This document shows, piece after piece, positions 1 to 11,760 of a stretch of DNA of 64,000 nt. Below the pieces are notes generated by a model, which was not told where the DNA came from, did not search any database, and saw only the letters and a list, made by a program, of their open reading frames with translations. The stretch is from Cordia subcordata. Lineage: Eukaryota; Streptophyta; Magnoliopsida; Boraginales; Cordiaceae. The translations under genes and the position numbers were made by a program. The stretch is taken from positions 969,501 to 1,033,500 of the forward strand of contig JAPTOF010000031.1 in assembly GCA_028554755.1 (NCBI GenBank), read 5' to 3'. How positions within the stretch are numbered: position 1 is the stretch's first letter; every line of letters starts with the position of its first letter.

Positions 1-1830
1 ACAAGTCCTTAAGGAATTTAGCATAAGCAGGAATATCCTTAATGAAATCTAAGAGTGGAAGATTGATTTTTACTTGCCTAAAGATGTCTAGAATGGCTTC
101 CTTTTATGAGCCACTTTCTCCTTTCTGTCCTAAAGCTTGAGGAAATGGGGCTTTCACAATTTTTGAAGTGCTAGGAAGTGAGTTATCATGCACAATGGAT
201 TCTTCTAAATTCTCTTGTTCAATGTTAGTGACCTATATTTGTTTATCTGCTTTTAATGGCTCATGTTGCTTAATAGTGACATCATTATCTATGACTCTCT
301 CATTTCTAAGTATAGTTATAGCCTTAAGGTGCTCTTGTCCATTATCTATAGATGACATTTGAACTTGACCCTTAGGATTAGGAACTAGCTATGCAGGCAA
401 TATATCTTAATCCATTCTAACTAAAGCATTCACAAGTTGACCCACTTGTTGTTCTAATTTAGCTATGGACTATGAATGTGAAGGCAACAATTGTGTGCTT
501 TCATTTAATTTTTTCAATGCTTTAGAAACCTTATCCTCAAAGGCAAAGTGATATTGACTAACAGATGCAGGAGCAAGAGTAGGTGAAACATACTTGGGCC
601 CAAGTTAAAAACCAGGAGGTTGAGACATGCCAGAAGAATTTGCTTGAGGAGCTCTAAACTAGGCATACCATGTTGTGACTACTGCCTCTATGAGAAATTT
701 GGGTGATTTTGCCATCCAAGGTTGTATGTGTTGGAGTATGGGTTATTGTTTAGTAGATATCCCTGTGCTACACACGCCTAATCAATAATAAAAGATTGAT
801 TAGCTGGTGGACAATTCACAACAGAATGAGAAGTGCTACAATAGAAAGAACATTCATCCATAACATTAGAATCCACTACTTTCACAGATTCTTTGTTAAT
901 TAACAAGAACTGATCCATCCTTTTAGCTATCATGTCAATTTTTAATTCAAGATCATGTTGTGCTAATGCTTCATACATACCTTTTCCAGACCCTCTATTA
1001 TCAACATGTGAAGTCGCATGTTGTTGAGAATTCTTACTAAGATGCCCAAATAATTGCCAAGCCTCTGTAGGACTCTTAACAAGAACATGCCCCTACAAGT
1101 TGCATTTAGCATTTATTTATGACGCTAAAAAAAACCCTGATAAAAAGATTAAACTAGCTACCAGTCTACAATATCATAGTGTCGGCAATTTTGTAACATC
1201 TCTAAAAAGCTGTCCCTACTCTCATGAATCGATTCATTATCAAATTGTTGAAAATTAGTGATTTCCCTTCTTGTGAAAGTGGTCTTTGCTACAGGGTAGA
1301 ACTTATCTAAGAAGTCTCCCTGAAGACCTACACAAGATGTGATAGTCCCTGGTGGAAAAGTATTCAAACAATGTTTCGCTCTATCCGTAAAAGGGAAACA
1401 CTCTCATTCAAATTGCCTCATCATTAACACCTCTAATCTTAAATGTGGATCAAACTTCTAAAAATGCATTAATGTGATGATATGGGTTCTTGTTACTAAG
1501 GCCATAAAAGGTAGGGAGACTCTGCAACAATTGTGGCTTAATCTCGAAATTGACCTCCTCTCTGCCAGGTAATGTGATGGCCATAGTTAGAGTGTATGCA
1601 CTAGGAGTGAAAATGTCTCTAATGGCTCAAGGGTGGATAGGCTCTTGCCTAGGAGATGGGACTTGCCAAAGTGGGTCTTGGGCATTTTCATTATTAATAG
1701 CATCATGAGGAACAATAACTTGATTCTGATTTTTAGTCATTTTTAGAGATTTCTCAATTTTCAATTGCCTTGCTTGTACTTTTATATGTTCAAAAGTTCT
1801 TTCAATTTTTGGATCAAATGAGGCTAACTC
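1..1830 (-). pseudogene. Athila-like Ty3/gypsy gag to gag-pro spacer, element (e), runs off the left edge
   Basis: Read on the minus strand this is a retrotransposon gag that would form the particle shell. The segment 1,158-1,367 has the family pattern of a capsid end: FLDKFYP, then TRREITNFQQF, then ESIHESRDSFLEML and a Cys-Arg-His stretch. Downstream, 778-978 carries the LELKIDMIAKRMDQF helix followed by a Cys...Cys...His...Cys-like remnant (CSFYCSTSHSVVNCP). Positions 1-760 keep the linker before protease, ending in the typical IPAYAKFLKDL. Many stops break the frame. The start is not certain; coding similarity fades near 1,830-1,875. The primer site and LTR to the right fix the orientation. 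Protease and pol would lie left of the window. Confidence 0.8.
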
Positions 1831-2141
1831 TCTATTTAGAGAATACCGCCCGTACATGCAATACATACAAGACAACTAAGTTTGACAGATAACAAACTAG
1901 AACAAAATAACAATAGAGGGAAAAAAAATAAACTAAAAGAATTAGAAAAAAATAAAAATTAAAATTAAAAAATAAAAAAATAAAATAAACAACTAACACT
2001 AAAATAATCCTAAAAAATAAAATAAAATGAGCAACTATTTTTAAGAAAATAATAAAAGAAATTAACATATTTTTTGTTTTTAAAATATTTTTAAAAACAA
2101 AAACACAAGAAAAAATGCAAAAACAAACTAAAAGAAATTTC

Positions 2142-2159
2142 TCTCCGGCAATGATGCCA
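2142..2159 (-). other. Primer binding site of element (e), tRNA-Asp type, decayed
   Basis: On the minus strand the 18 bases read TGGCATCATTGCCGGAGA. This matches TGGCGCCGTTGCCGGGGA, the complement of the 3' end of plant tRNA-Asp used by Athila-type elements. The differences are transitions, mostly at former CpG sites, as expected from methylation decay. Confidence 0.8.
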
Positions 2160-2165
2160 AAAATT

Positions 2166-3712
2166 TGATCATGTTGTTGCATGGTCAAATAAAATCAATT
2201 AAAATAGTCAACGATAAAATATGAAAATTTTCCTCTTTGTCACACGAAGGCAACTCGACGGTCAAACCACGGGAAACTAGAAATGCTGTCAGGGATTGAA
2301 AAGAAATAAAAATAACTAAAAACTCAAATTAAAAATTTAAAATAACTAAGCTAACTACTATAAGTAAAATGATTTTTAGATTAAACGAAATTGAAAAAAA
2401 ATTAAATTAACTAAAAAAAATTGCAGAAATCAACCAAGAAAATTGCAAGAGTTAAATCTATGAGAAATGTGATTCAGGGTGATAGTCAAGAAATTATCCT
2501 ATTCGTGTTCATCAACTTTGGGATTTCTAGTTAAGCTCATGGGATTAGGCTACAAGCACTAATGTACCTAGATTAATTAACTAAAATTCCTGATGCATAA
2601 TCTATCTCATTGGCAAAAATTATCTCTCAAGTTCTCTAATTAACTAATCTAATGGGCTTAGCCAATTAATTAAGACTACAAGGGTATAGACCATCTCAGT
2701 GGAATAATCGATCACAATATTGAAACAATTAATTATTTCTAGTCCTATTAAAATTGATCCATATTCATACCTATAAAAACCTACAAATTCCTATATGGCA
2801 AAATATTGAAATTCTTGACTAATGAAAATTAGCTAAAAGTATAATATTGATTAACCAAGAATTTAATAGTAATAAAGCACAAACACAAATAACCAAATAA
2901 TTCCAAGAGAATCCGAAACATGAATAAAAATAATCACTAACTATCATCCTGGATCACGAGAATTTAGTTCATGATGAAATTTAAAGCACAAAACGACAAA
3001 GAATTAAGGAAAAGAAAACTCACCGTATTTATTCAGAAACGAAGAAACTCTGAATTTTTTGTTCAAAAATTTCCTTCACGAGTTGCTGAGAAATTTTCCT
3101 AGATCTAATCTTTAAAATTTTCTCAGTTAAAATTTGTTCGAAAAGGAAAGAATAGAAAATGAGAATGATTTGTTCAAAACTCCAAATCACGTACAATTCT
3201 TTGTTTTTTTTTTTTTTTTTTGACGTCTGGTACATATAAGTGTATATATAGAAGCATACGTCCACCACCTTTGTTTTCTTGCAGAAGGAGTTGTTTCCTT
3301 TTCTAGTCTTCCTTGAATTCTTCTCATGTGGCATGTGCTTGTCAATTCAAGATCAAAGCTTTTGGAATAAAATCCAATTGTGGGCTCCACCACTTTAGGA
3401 AAGTGTTTTGTCTTCTGGTGTACGGGTTTTCAAATATGAATTACTCTATCTTCTTGTCAAAATTAGCAAAAACTAAAAAAAAAAAGTTGTAGCTCTTGAT
3501 GAATGCTTTCCATAGAATCTTGAATCGCCTCAAACGGACTCCCAGAACGCAAGTTATCAATTTTTTTGTGAAACTGTGTCCCAAACCCGTGAATTCTCTA
3601 GCTTTTAAATTTCTTTTTCTCGTTCTAATTTCTTTGTTTAGCTCCACATTTGCTCAGTATTTCTCTTAATCTACATTATATTTAAAATTGAATTAAATTT
3701 CCCAATTTACAT
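2166..3712 (-). repeat. 5' LTR of element (e), approximate ends
   Basis: This AT-rich, gene-free stretch lies directly upstream (minus-strand sense) of the tRNA-Asp primer site, where the 5' LTR must be. The end near the primer site is set at a CA seven bases from it. The outer end is set at TGTAAATTGGG on the minus strand, just before the flanking gypsy pol becomes readable. No second LTR copy is in the window, so both ends are inferred. ORFs here are short and AT-driven and are not taken as genes. Confidence 0.5.
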
Positions 3713-3739
3713 GATTTGACAATATAATGCACTGTAATA

Positions 3740-6650
3740 AAATGGGTTTTATATAAAAATAAGGAACCATCATTATTCCTCCTTCCATTGATTCTAGTGT
3801 TGTCTCTATTGATGTTGATGAGGTTGGGTCCCCCTTGGTTGAGCTTAAATCATCCTTAGAGCTCAAACCCCTTCCCAACCATTTGAAGTGTGTATTCCTA
3901 GATGCCAATGAGACCCTTTCAATCATTATAGCTTTTGATCTTTCTAGTGAGCATGAGAAGCATATCTTAGAGGTTCTTAGGATACATAAGAAGGCTATAA
4001 GGTGGAAATTTGATGATTTGAGAGGCACAGACCCTTCAGTTTGCATGCATCATATTCATCTTGAAGATGGAGCTGCACCTTCTAGGGAAACGCAAAGGAG
4101 GCTAAACCCACTCTTGAGCAAGTTTGTTAAGAAGGAGATCATTAAGCTTTTAGATGAGGGAATTATCTACCCAATCTCCAATAGTGAGTGGGCAGTCCAG
4201 TTTAAGTTGTCCCTAAGAAGTTCGGGATCATGGTTGTTGAGAATGTGAGAGGAAAGCTTATCCCTACGTGCATTCTCACGGGGTGGAGAGTTTGTATTGA
4301 TTATAGGAGGCTCAACTCTAGAACTAAGAAGAATCATTTCTCATTGCCTTTCTAGACTAGATCTTAAATAAAGTAGTTGGGCATAGCTACTACTGCTTTC
4401 TAGATGGCTATTCCAGTTATAATCAGATCCTCGTGTTCACCTTTACCTATCCCTATGGCACATTTGCCTATAAGACTTTGGTCTATGTAATGCCCCAATC
4501 AGAGATGTATGATGGCTATATTTACTGATATGATTGAGCGACACCTAGAGATATATACGGATGATTTCTCAGTCTTTGGCGATAGTTTTGATGAGTGCTT
4601 GAATCACCTCTCTTTTGTCTTAGACCATTGTGTGGAGAAAAATTTAGTGTTGAGCTAGGAGAAGTCCCACTTCATGGTGAAAAGAGGAATAGTCTTAGGT
4701 CACATAGTTTCATCTAGTAGCACTCAAGTTGACCTGGCTAAGGTAGAGTTAATTAAGAAGTTGCCTATCTGCAAGTGTGTTAAGGATGTTAGATCTTTTC
4801 TAAGGCATGTAGAATTCTACCGTAGGTTTAGTAAAGATTTTAGCCATATAATACATCCCTTATCTAGGTTCTTAGCATAGGATGTCTCCTTTGAGTTTGA
4901 TGATGAGTGTGTTAAGGTTTTTGATAGGCTTAAATCCTTGTTGCTCTCCTCTCTGATCATCCAGCCGCCTGACTATAGTCTCCCATTTCGAGGTTATATG
5001 TGATGTATCCGACTATGCGATAGGAGCTGTTTTAGGTCAAAGGCAGAATAAGTTGCCTTATGTTATGTACTACACTAGTAAGACTCTTGAGGAGGCTCAA
5101 AAGAATTATACCACCACAGAAAAAGAGGTTCCAGTGGTAGTCTTCTCTCTTGATAAGTTTAGGTTTTACATCCTAAGGTCCAAAGTAATTGTATAAACCG
5201 ATCATGTTGTGTTGAGGTATTTGTTATCTAAGAAAAAGTCTAAGCCTAGCTTGATTAGGTTGATGCTCTTTCTTCAAGAGTTTGATGTTGAAATTCATGA
5301 CAAAAAAGATAGTGAGAATTTTGTTGCAGACCATTTGTCCTGTCTGAAGAGTGAATCTTCTAGTGATCCATTTCCTTTTTGTGATTCCTCTCCAGACAAG
5401 CAATTGTTTACCATCTCTTATCACATACCGTGGTTTACTCACATTGTTAGTTATCTTGCCACAAGGCATTTTTCCTCCCATTGGGATAAGACACACAGAG
5501 AGAGAGAGATAGGTTTCCAGCACAAGCGAGACATTTCTTTTGGGAGGATCTCTATCTTTTTAAGGTGTGTGTAAATCAAGTGATTAACCAGTATGTGCCT
5601 GAGGACAAGTTGAAGAGCATGCTGAGTCTGTGTCATGATGTGGGTTGTGGAGGTCACTTTAATGGCAAGAAGACTGTTGTGAACGTCTTGTAAAGTGGAT
5701 TTTTTAGGCCTACTCTCTTTAGGGATGCCCAAGAGTACTGTAAGAAGTGTGTTAGATATTAACAATTTGGGTCCATCTCTAAGAGAAACATGATGCCTTT
5801 GTCCCCGATTCTTCCATGCGAGTTATTTAACATTTGGGGTATTGATTTCATGGGTCCATTTCCACCATATTTTGGGTACTAATACATTTTAATGGGTGTA
5901 GATTATGTATCCAAATAGGTTGAGGCTATCCCATACGCACTAATGACTAGAGGGTAGTGGTGAAGTTTGTTAAGGAGAACATTTTCTCTGGATTTGGAGT
6001 CCCTAGGGTTTTGATTAGTGATAATGGTTTGCATTTTCGCCATAGGACACTTGAGGCCTTGTTGAGAAGATTCTTGGTCACCCATAAGGTTGCTACCCCT
6101 TATCGCCTACACACTAGTGGACAAGCAGAGGCGTCCAATGGGGAGATCAAGCATATTTTAGAGAAAATAGTTAGGCCTGATAGGATATATTGGTCTATTA
6201 GGTTGAACGAAGCTTTTTAGGCCTACCATACCACTTTTAGACTCCCATTGGTATGTCTCCGTATAGGTTAGTTTATGGGAAAGCTCAATCAAGGTCCTAA
6301 ACTTTGATATAGCAAGAGCAAGTGGAAGAGAAACTTGACCTAACAGAATTTGAGGAGCTTAAATACAAGGCATATGAGAATACCAAATTTTATAAAGATA
6401 GGATGAAGAGAATTCATGATAGACACATTCTTAAGAAGCCATTCTTTCCCTTCAACAAAGTTTGACTATTCAACTCATGTTTGAAGCTCTTTTTAGGGAA
6501 ACTTAAGGCACGATGGAATGGTCTGTATGAGGTATTGATTACCTGCCTTTCCAGAGTGGTGAAGATATGATACTTGAAGGATGGTCGAGTAATGCCTAAA
6601 GCATGCAAATGATTCAAACATTGCTCATGTAGAAACTTTAACACTTCAGG
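3740..6650 (+). pseudogene. Athila-like Ty3/gypsy pol (RT, RNase H, integrase), element (a)
   Basis: This is a degraded reverse transcriptase, RNase H and integrase polyprotein. The RT N-terminus is clear at 3,835-4,190 (ELKPLPNHLKCVFL, SVCMHHIHLEDGA, PSRETQRRLNP, KKEIIKLLDEGIIYPIS). The catalytic segment at 4,554-4,565 reads Y-T-D-D, so the usual Met is Thr. RT thumb follows at 4,674-4,880 (VKDVRSFLRHVEFYRRF). RNase H is at about 4,990-5,340 (SDYAIGAVLGQR, TTEKE, TDH). The integrase has its CxxC zinc site (YCKKC) at about 5,735, first Asp in GIDFMGPF, second in LISDNG, and Glu in NGEIKHILEK. Stops and frameshifts occur throughout. Gag is missing; the likely cause is interruption by element (e) on the left. 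Confidence 0.9.
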
Positions 6651-7081
6651 ACCCCATCTATGAAGATTGATGAAGAAATTATGATCCCCTGGCTGATGGT
6701 GTTATGGTTAGCGCTACTAGGAGACAACCTAGGTTAAATTTTGCACTTGTTTTATGTTCCTTTCATTTATTTTCTTTTCTTTTCACCCACACAAAGTGTT
6801 GAATGCCCCATCCTTTTCTACAGGGCATACCTTTTTGCTTATTATTTGCACATGCAAATGCAAGCTTGCTTGGCAAATGCTACTAACCTTATTCTTTATG
6901 AGTGTTTGTAGTTTGTTGAGTAACAGGGTTAGTAAGTTGAAATATGAACCATTGGCATGAAGTGCTTCAAAAGAACACAAGGTTGTATCTATACACTTGT
7001 CCCAATCTATCTATCCCATTCCCACCACCCTTACTTGCTTTGTGTTGTCTATTTGCTTGTCATACGGTTCCATTTTATTTG

Positions 7082-7112
7082 CTTGAGGACAAGCAAAGTC
7101 TAGGTTTGAGGT
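7082..7112 (+). other. Upstream polypurine-like motif of element (a)
   Basis: CTTGAGGACAAGCAAAG is followed by a degraded TTTGGGGG-like run. The same motif occurs in element (b) at 20,806-20,836, about 0.95 kb before the real polypurine tract. Its role is unknown. Confidence 0.5.
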
Positions 7113-8000
7113 GTAGAGGTTTAGTTCTTGTTGTTTTTATGCTTCATTAGGTTAAATTGCATCATATGCTTAAAAATGGTAAAAACTTTTCAATTTTTGA
7201 TGCATTTATAGTCGTTTATTTCTAGGTTGATCGATGTGTTGGTTATTATGATTGACTCAATTGATTAAAGAGTATAAGCTTGCATTGTAAGGAATAAATA
7301 AAGTAGAGGAAAAGCCGAGTCTTCGAGGAGATGGCCTTGAAAGTTGTGGGGAGTAAGTGCCTTTAAGAATGCATCTTGTAGCTACCCCATGGCTTGGTTG
7401 GAAAGAGTGGTTAAAAAGGGTTGTTGATATGAGTGCTTCTTCCTTGATTGGTTCTTTTTTATGTGTCTTAGCCTTTCTTTTTCTTTTCTTTTTGTTATGT
7501 AATGAAATGCAAAAAAGTGAAAAATCCAAAAAAAAAATTTGAAAAAGGCAAATGGTGCAAAAAGATAAAAAAGATGGAAAAATAAAAAAAAGTGAAAAGA
7601 AGAAAAAGCTGAAAGCACCAAAAAGTTCTATGAATAAGTGTACAAGTGACACAGTGTCTACTTAGCACAAGTTATCCTCTTTGTTCTTAATCTTATATGA
7701 ATAAGGCTCTTATATCATTTTGTGAGCCATTATGTTTGTAGCTTCTTTCTCTCCTTGTTGTTGAGGCTATGGCACGTTAATGAGGCCATGTTAGTTGAAG
7801 GGGCACGAAATATCAACATCTCATGTGCGTGCGTTAGAATCCTAGGCTTATGGTGGTATGGCTACTCGGGAACTTCCAAGGAGGTGCGAGGCCCTTTGTG
7901 AGTAAAGAAAGGATCCAAAGAGGCTTAGGGATCTCTCTACAATAGAAATGACCCCTTCATGCTTCTTAGATTCACTAAGATAGCGAGTGAATCCACCAAG

Positions 8001-8022
8001 CAAGGAGAACGTTTGGCGGGGT
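8001..8022 (+). other. Polypurine tract of element (a)
   Basis: The run GCAAGGAGAACGTTTGGCGGGG directly precedes the TGATGTG start of the 3' LTR and corresponds to GCAAGGGGAAGGTTTGGGGG in element (b). Confidence 0.65.
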
Positions 8023-8465
8023 TGATGTGCTTCATTTTTGTGCGTGTTTGTATTGTTATTTGCTTACACTTTTCAGGTGTTTTGTGCTTGTAAAGTTGCA
8101 TTAGTGTAGTACTTATGCTAGAGATAGGCTTAAGCATAGACAATTGTACATAGTTGAGTTTAAAGATAAAAGCTACACTAATTGCGTGTTTTTGATTCAG
8201 GTGAGTCTAGGGACAATGCCGAGCCTGGACGATAATGGGTGATAAAGCTAGAAGGTGCGCAACGCATGGGGAGAAGACCAGAGGCCAAAACAAAGTAGAT
8301 TGGAGGTAAAAAAAAAAAACTTAATCGGTCGACCCAGGAACAAAGTTAACAGGACCAGAGAGCATTATTATTTAGCTGGTTGAGTCAAGCCTCTAGTCGA
8401 CCGACAGGTCCAAAGAGCGACTTTAATTTCCCAATGGCCTGGTCGACTGGTAGCATGGTGAAGAC

Positions 8466-8473
8466 TATAAATA
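8466..8473 (+). promoter_or_regulatory. Probable TATA box in the 3' LTR of element (a)
   Basis: TATAAATA sits in the middle of the LTR, followed about 50-130 bases on by C- and A-rich sequence typical of plant transcript starts. Called by sequence only. Confidence 0.5.
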
Positions 8474-9108
8474 GGACTTGATTTTGTTGTATTTAGGGAA
8501 TCCATTCACACCTACTTCGCACCTACTTTACACACACACACTAAAACCTACTTCACCCACCTCAAACACACAATTTAACACACATACACCGCTTAGATCT
8601 AAACTCTTTTGAAGGATTTTAACAACATTCGATGACGAATTTGCTCAAGATTTCACAAGAACAAGCTAGGATGAAAGAGAAGTTTCCTTAGCACTATTTT
8701 ATCCTATTTACTTTAATGTTTGAGAAGAATAGATTAGGGTGACTACGCTTGTATAATGGGTTGATTTTATATTCTATGTTATGGGATTTTTCATGGCTTA
8801 TATGTATACGTACTTTTTTCTTCATGTGAATGGATTTTTCTTAATACATGTCTATATGTTTGCTTAATTGCCTAGATGAGTAATATGTGCATAAATTGGA
8901 GTTTATTTGCCATAGAGCACCTCTCATCCATCTAATACACCTGTTATTTGTGAATTATATGAAACGGGGTTTGCTATGTCCATGTCTATATGAGTATAAG
9001 CATGCTTTATGGTGATATAACTCCAATCTTTCTTACAATTTTTGGTACCCACTTGCTTATAACGGTGTAAATCAAACTTGGTAATGTTTTGGTAGTGAAT
9101 AGGTTGAC

Positions 9109-9113
9109 ATATT
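9109..9113. other. Target site duplication of copia-1, left copy
   Basis: ATATT, identical to 25,850-25,854 immediately after the 3' LTR. Confidence 0.85.
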
Positions 9114-10560
9114 TGTTACGAATAGTGTCCTAAAGTCAGTCATTTATTGTATTTCTAGAATTGTTCACATAGGAGATATCTTAATAATATTTGGCCATTA
9201 CATCATATCACTCCATCTTTTGTTATTTTGATCATGATGTAGTTCCTTAGATCAATTGTGTGGGATCATGTGAATGAGGCTTGATTCTGATTGTTCTTAA
9301 AATCTCTTCATAACTAAATGATGGAATTGGTACTATGACGTCAATTCCTTCGAGTAGAGGTTAGTGTTTGTTACATGGGTTGGTTATCCTCATAACCAAT
9401 GCGTGTTGGGATACCAGTGTCGCTTATGGTACTTACCATACTATCAAAGGATAGCTTGTGGTTTACTTGGTTGTAGTATTCCATTTGACTTGAGATTGCC
9501 ATAGAGGCTTACGAATACTCCTCGTACTTTGGTGCCGAACAACCCAAATTTCCAATTTGGTGACGAAGGGTTATTGGGTGCGAGCAAGTGTCGTGAAGCC
9601 GATGTGCAGGACAAGATGGGATTGACCTGCTCCGGGTATTGGGAAAATGATGTTCCACCTAGTCTTAACTCATTAAGTTTTTGGCCAAAGCTTTCTGTGT
9701 AATGTGTCACGGAGATATGTCGTGACGAGTCGTGACAAGGTTAGGACTTAATATGGAATAACTAATTATGGGTTTGACAATTAACCATGCTCCTAAAGTT
9801 GTTTCAAAATATCAAGGGTCATAGGGGACCTTTCATAGTGCCCAGATTCATTGATAGCTGCCTTGCAATTTTTCAGCTTATCCGGATGTCAAGAACCATT
9901 GTTAGACGGTATGTCCGATTAGTACAAAGATTGTCTTTGTACTACTGCCTTAAGTTTGGCCTTAAGAAGTCACACAAAATGTCAAGAATTCTATTGATGG
10001 ATTGATCTATAATATTTAATTGAGAATTAAATAAAAGAAATTAATAATTAATGTGTTTGAGTATTTAATTAAGAATTGAATATTTAATATTAATTACTAA
10101 GAGATCACGAATTCAATTTCATCTATTTTTTGCTAGCACAGAAAATGTGGCATGAATTAAATCTTGGGCTAAATGGGTTGAAAAATTAAATAGTGACTTA
10201 ATTTCAAACTAGGCTAATTAGGTTTGGGCCCAATTGGGTTGCAGAAATTGAGCTTGGGACTTGTCAAGACCTAACTACTTTGTTCTATAAAAGGAGAGGT
10301 ATTGTACGTATTATTCAATTTTTTGGTTATTAGTTTTTCTATAGAGGAAAAAAATTCCTCCCTTAAAACCCTAGCCTCTATTAATAAAGCTTGGCTAAGT
10401 ACGAAGAGTAGGAAGATCAAGCTTTTGCAAGGCATCACATTAAGAACATGTATTTGCGTCACGAATATCCAGGTATTCATCATGTTCTTCATGAATTTTT
10501 AATTTTCAAGAGCCTAATGCTGGAAGTATTTTGTAAAAAAAGTTTCGCAGAATTCCTTCA
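9114..10560 (+). repeat. 5' LTR of copia-1
   Basis: It starts TGTTACGAATAG and ends CCTTCA. It aligns along its length with 24,320-25,849. The 3' copy is longer mainly because of an extra ATATTCCATTATTTAATTG-type stretch near 25,290. Substitutions are frequent, so the insertion is old. Confidence 0.9.
10286..10293 (+). promoter_or_regulatory. TATA box of the copia-1 5' LTR
   Basis: TATAAAAG in the context GTTCTATAAAAGGAGAGG; the 3' LTR has TATAAAAA at the matching place (25,575-25,582). Confidence 0.65.
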
Positions 10561-10562
10561 AT

Positions 10563-10576
10563 TAGTATTAGAGCCA
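10563..10576 (+). other. Primer binding site of copia-1, initiator tRNA-Met type, decayed
   Basis: TAGTATTAGAGCCA lies two bases after the LTR and matches TGGTATCAGAGCCA, the usual Ty1/copia primer site, with two transitions. Confidence 0.8.
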
Positions 10577-10776
10577 AAGCTCTTTTTATATATTTCTATC
10601 AATTTTATTACACAATAATTAATTGTATATGGGATATACGTAGTTGTCTGGATGTTTTTCGTGTTTTTCTTTTGAGTCGAGATGTGATTTGTTACATTTA
10701 TAATACCTGTCCTCTATGTTTTTCATCCCATCATTTATGATGTGAAAAAACAATTTACCTTATCAAGGAAACAAGT

Positions 10777-10848
10777 TGGTATGGCTTGATGGTAGAGTGT
10801 CTAGGTATGATGGCTAAGAGGTCACGGGTTTTACACCCTCAAGAGACA
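10777..10848 (+). other. tRNA-like module 1 in the copia-1 leader
   Basis: An A-box-like TGGCTTGATGGTAGAG is followed about 30 bases on by a T-arm-like segment CACGGGTTTTACACCC, whose GGG and CCC can pair. It looks like a degenerate tRNA body; no intact cloverleaf or clear identity is visible. Confidence 0.55.
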
Positions 10849-10906
10849 AATTTTGTTCTTTTTGTGTACAGATCTGTTGTTTTGAAAAATAAAATTTTGC
10901 TATTAA

Positions 10907-10968
10907 TGAGTTTGGAACCTGTGACCTCCAATAACAATGCATGACATGCCTACCACTAAACTACGCCA
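10907..10968 (-). other. tRNA-like module 2 in the copia-1 leader
   Basis: On the minus strand an A box (TAGTTTAGTGGTAGGC) is followed by GGTCACAGGTTCCAAACTC, close to the B-box consensus GGTTCGANNCC (9 of 11). Confidence 0.6.
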
Positions 10969-11175
10969 AACTATTACACAAGTCTCACTTTATTTAAATC
11001 TGGTATCTCAAAATAAAAACTATAATAATAAAGGGAGTTAGATGAAAAGTCCTCTTCTTCCTCAAGCAACGTTCTTTCTTCCCTTTGCCTTTTGAAGCAT
11101 CATCTGAAGTGGAGCACGCATATATACATGTATATGTATACAATATATGTATGTATTTTGTTTTAGATCTAAGTT

Positions 11176-11220
11176 GATATATATATATATATAGATATAT
11201 ATATATATATATATATATAT
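11176..11220. repeat. (TA)n microsatellite
   Basis: About 45 bases of alternating T and A with one interruption. It is flanked on both sides by TTGTTTTAGATCT, so a short segment duplicated around it. Confidence 0.9.
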
Positions 11221-11406
11221 TGTTTTAGATCTGTGGCACTATGTTGATGGCAATGAAAAAAATGGTTTTTGGCTAAGGATGTTTGCGGAGGAGTAAGGGT
11301 GTGGCAGCTAGGTTTTCTTTGTGAAGGAGATGAAATTTCTTTAAATAAAAAAAAAACTTATTATAAAATTAAAATTTTAAAAAAAAGAGAAAACGCATTT
11401 TAAACC

Positions 11407-11468
11407 TAGTAGATTTTGAACCTGCATCTTCAACTGGGCATTGCTCGCTCTTACCAATCCAACTACTA
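11407..11468 (-). other. tRNA-like module 3 in the copia-1 leader
   Basis: Minus strand: A-box-like TAGTTGGATTGGTAAGAGC, then about 30 bases later GCAGGTTCAAAATCT as B box (9 of 11 to consensus). Confidence 0.6.
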
Positions 11469-11552
11469 GTAAGCTCTAGTCCTTAAATGTGTTTTTGTTT
11501 ACTTGATTGCTGTCATAGCTTCATTAATAAAAAAAATGCTCATTTTGAAGCT

Positions 11553-11622
11553 GGCAAATTTCAAACTTGCATGAAATGCTAGGATTTTGCTTGCTCATAC
11601 CAACCTGGCTACTAGTAAGCCA
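11553..11622 (-). other. tRNA-like module 4 in the copia-1 leader
   Basis: Minus strand: A box TAGCCAGGTTGGTATGAGC fits TRGCNNAGYNGG at 11 of 12 positions. The B box, AAGTTTGAAATT, is weaker. It opens with TGGCTTACTAGTAG, partly shared with module 3. Confidence 0.6.
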
Positions 11623-11702
11623 TAGTAAGAAAGGTGTTTTTTTTTTTAATTACATGTTTGTTTTATTAGGCATCAAATAAAAGGAAATTAAAAATTGTCT
11701 CT

Positions 11703-11760
11703 ACCAAGTTTCGAACCCAAGATTTATTATTTTAATGCCTTTACCACCTTGGCTCCATGC
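11703..11760 (-). other. tRNA-like module 5 in the copia-1 leader
   Basis: Minus strand: A-box-like GAGCCAAGGTGGTAAAGGC and B box GGGTTCGAAACTT (10 of 11 to consensus). This is the best-preserved B box of the five. Confidence 0.65.

Larger units (their letters stand above)
6690..8022 (+). other. 3' internal non-coding region of element (a)
   Basis: No gene is supported here. The stretch matches the 3' internal region of element (b) (20,262-21,788) block by block: the sequence around GCTACTAGGAGACAACC at 6,708, the CTTGAGGACAAGCAAAG motif at 7,082, an A-rich block at 7,500-7,620, and the AATATCAACATCTC block at 7,810. It ends in a polypurine tract before the LTR. The Phe-rich ORFs on both strands at 7,250-7,650 are by-products of the A-rich block. 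Confidence 0.75.
8023..9113 (+). repeat. 3' LTR of element (a), left part
   Basis: The LTR starts TGATGTGC after the polypurine tract and is cut at 9,113 by insertion of copia-1. It resumes at 25,855. A TATA box, TATAAATA, lies at 8,466-8,473. Joined length of the two parts is about 1.78 kb, in the range of the (b), (c) and (d) LTRs (1.6-2.1 kb). Confidence 0.8.

Noticed and set aside
7257..7652. Phe-rich membrane-like ORFs in the 3' tails of the Athila elements (also at 20,985-21,383 and 40,215-40,418)
   Set aside because: They are translations of an A-rich or T-rich non-coding block shared by four elements.
10777..11760. Functional tRNA genes
   Set aside because: Acceptor and anticodon stems cannot be drawn with confidence and B boxes carry mismatches; only tRNA-like status is claimed.
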